NCBI GenBank assembly: GCA_964528035.1
Contig: CAZGQY010000107.1
Coordinates: 1 to 14,820 of the forward strand
Length of the DNA stretch: 14,820 nucleotides
Origin: CAZGQY01 sp964528035
GTDB taxonomy: Bacteria; Pseudomonadota; Gammaproteobacteria; Methylococcales; UBA1147
Reading direction: 5' to 3'
Both the position numbers and the translations under genes were made by a program. Within the stretch, counting starts at the first letter, position 1. Every line of letters begins with the position of its first letter. A model generated the notes under the pieces. It had not been told where the DNA came from and ran no database searches. It saw only the letters and a program-made list of their open reading frames with translations. Positions 13,952 through 14,820 of the stretch are shown here, one piece after another.

Positions 13952-14727
13952 TGGGCCGTCCAACCGCCATCTATGGGTAAAGCTGCGCCGTTAATTGCTG
14001 CTGCGGCATCGCTACAGAGAAATACCACCAGTTCCGCAAGATCCTCAGTTTTTACAAATTGTTTGCTGGGTTGTGCGGCGAGCAAAACATCACGGATTAC
14101 AGCCTCACGGTCAATTCCACGAGCAGTAGCCGTATCGTCAATTTGTCCTTCAACCAAGGGCGTAAGTACATAGCCAGGGCAAATCGAATTACATGTGATT
14201 CCAAACTCTGCTATCTCCAATGCGACTGTTTTCGTCAGCCCAAGCAATCCATGTTTGGCGGCGACATAAGCGGATTTGTAGGGTGAGGCCACCAGAGCAT
14301 GAGCCGAGGCAATATTTACGATTCTACCGCGACCTTTTTGTTTCATTGCTGTAATTGAAGCTCGTATAGTGTGAAAACTTGCGGATAAGTTGATCGCTAT
14401 AATTGCGTCCCATTTTTCGCCAGGAAATTCTTCGATAGGAGCAACATGTTGTATACCTGCATTGTTAACCACTACATCGAGACTGCCAAAGAAATCAAGA
14501 TTTTGTTTAACCATATTTTCTATCTGTTGTGGATCGCTCATGTCGGCGGGAGAATAGGTGGCAGTGATTCCAAACCGGTGTTCCAGGCCAGATCTCAGCT
14601 GCTCAATTTTGGTTGTTTCACCGAAGCCGTTGAGTACGATATTATAGTGTTCATTTGCCAGTTTTTCGGCGATAGCCCAGCCAATTCCACTGGTCGAGCC
14701 TGTCACCAGGGCGGTTTGATCATTCAT
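13948..14727 (-). CDS. bdhA: D-3-hydroxybutyrate dehydrogenase
   Basis: A short-chain dehydrogenase/reductase that interconverts D-3-hydroxybutyrate and acetoacetate with NAD(H), used in poly-3-hydroxybutyrate turnover. The 259-residue protein has the cofactor motif TGSTSGIG at 9-16 and NNAG at 88-91. The catalytic residues are S141, Y154 and K158 (YVAAK). Q93, H143 and K151 match the substrate-binding residues known in this enzyme, which supports 3-hydroxybutyrate over a generic SDR function. The end is typical (GAALPIDGGWTAQ). The ATG at 14727 has AAGG about 8 nt upstream. It is the first gene of a two-gene operon with the patatin-like gene. Confidence 0.95.
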   Translation of the reverse strand: MNDQTALVTGSTSGIGWAIAEKLANEHYNIVLNGFGETTKIEQLRSGLEHRFGITATYSPADMSDPQQIENMVKQNLDFFGSLDVVVNNAGIQHVAPIEEFPGEKWDAIIAINLSASFHTIRASITAMKQKGRGRIVNIASAHALVASPYKSAYVAAKHGLLGLTKTVALEIAEFGITCNSICPGYVLTPLVEGQIDDTATARGIDREAVIRDVLLAAQPSKQFVKTEDLAELVVFLCSDAAAAINGAALPIDGGWTAQ

Positions 14728-14820
14728 TTCATTGCCTTTTTAGTGTTTGGATGATTAAAAGTAAATGCTCGCCCCTCTATGGGTGATCTGTTCCGGAAGA
14801 CGCCGTAAATACATCCTTGT
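14728..14820. other. Upstream region of bdhA
   Basis: The operon promoter should lie here on the minus strand, but no confident -10/-35 or sigma54 pair is seen, and the window ends soon after. Confidence 0.3.

Overview
This window looks like a chromosomal segment of a gammaproteobacterium. The evidence is a BepA-type periplasmic protease with a signal peptide and the family's usual length, an RNase D that aligns residue for residue with the E. coli active site, adjacent guaB-guaA, an ArfB ribosome-rescue hydrolase, and a bdhA-patD gene pair. The exact genus cannot be told from this sequence. Most genes are housekeeping or conserved accessory genes. There is no prophage, CRISPR array, tRNA, rRNA or recognisable transposase.

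Left part (1-3600). bepA on the minus strand is flanked on both sides by about 160-bp copies of an imperfect long-hairpin repeat. Between the second repeat and rnd lies a possible 62-codon small gene with its own -10 box, a strong ribosome binding site and a terminator. rnd (RNase D, minus strand) has no ATG, GTG or TTG in its N-terminal coding region. The best start is an ATT codon behind a near-perfect Shine-Dalgarno sequence.

Middle (3600-10030, plus strand). First comes a degenerate EAL plus HDOD signalling protein, divergent from rnd. Next is an uncharacterised four-helix membrane protein. Then guaB and guaA, the two enzymes that convert IMP to GMP, are packed 2 nt apart and followed closely by a small conserved-looking membrane protein.

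10030-11260. A long mostly non-coding stretch carries a promoter-like site, several hairpins and a strong probably bidirectional terminator, so it is a candidate small RNA or short gene. Downstream is arfB (rescue of stalled ribosomes).

Right part (11250-14820, minus strand). bdhA (3-hydroxybutyrate dehydrogenase) and a patatin-like phospholipase overlap by ATGA, as in the bdhA-patD operon described in Legionella. Next is an AI-2E-family membrane protein, and after it a short reading frame broken by two compensating single-base frameshifts.

No clearly new multi-gene system is visible. The most unusual signals are the probable AUU start of rnd, the paired hairpin repeats with strand-specific G-U wobbles, the two small transcription-unit-like islands, and the double-frameshift gene.
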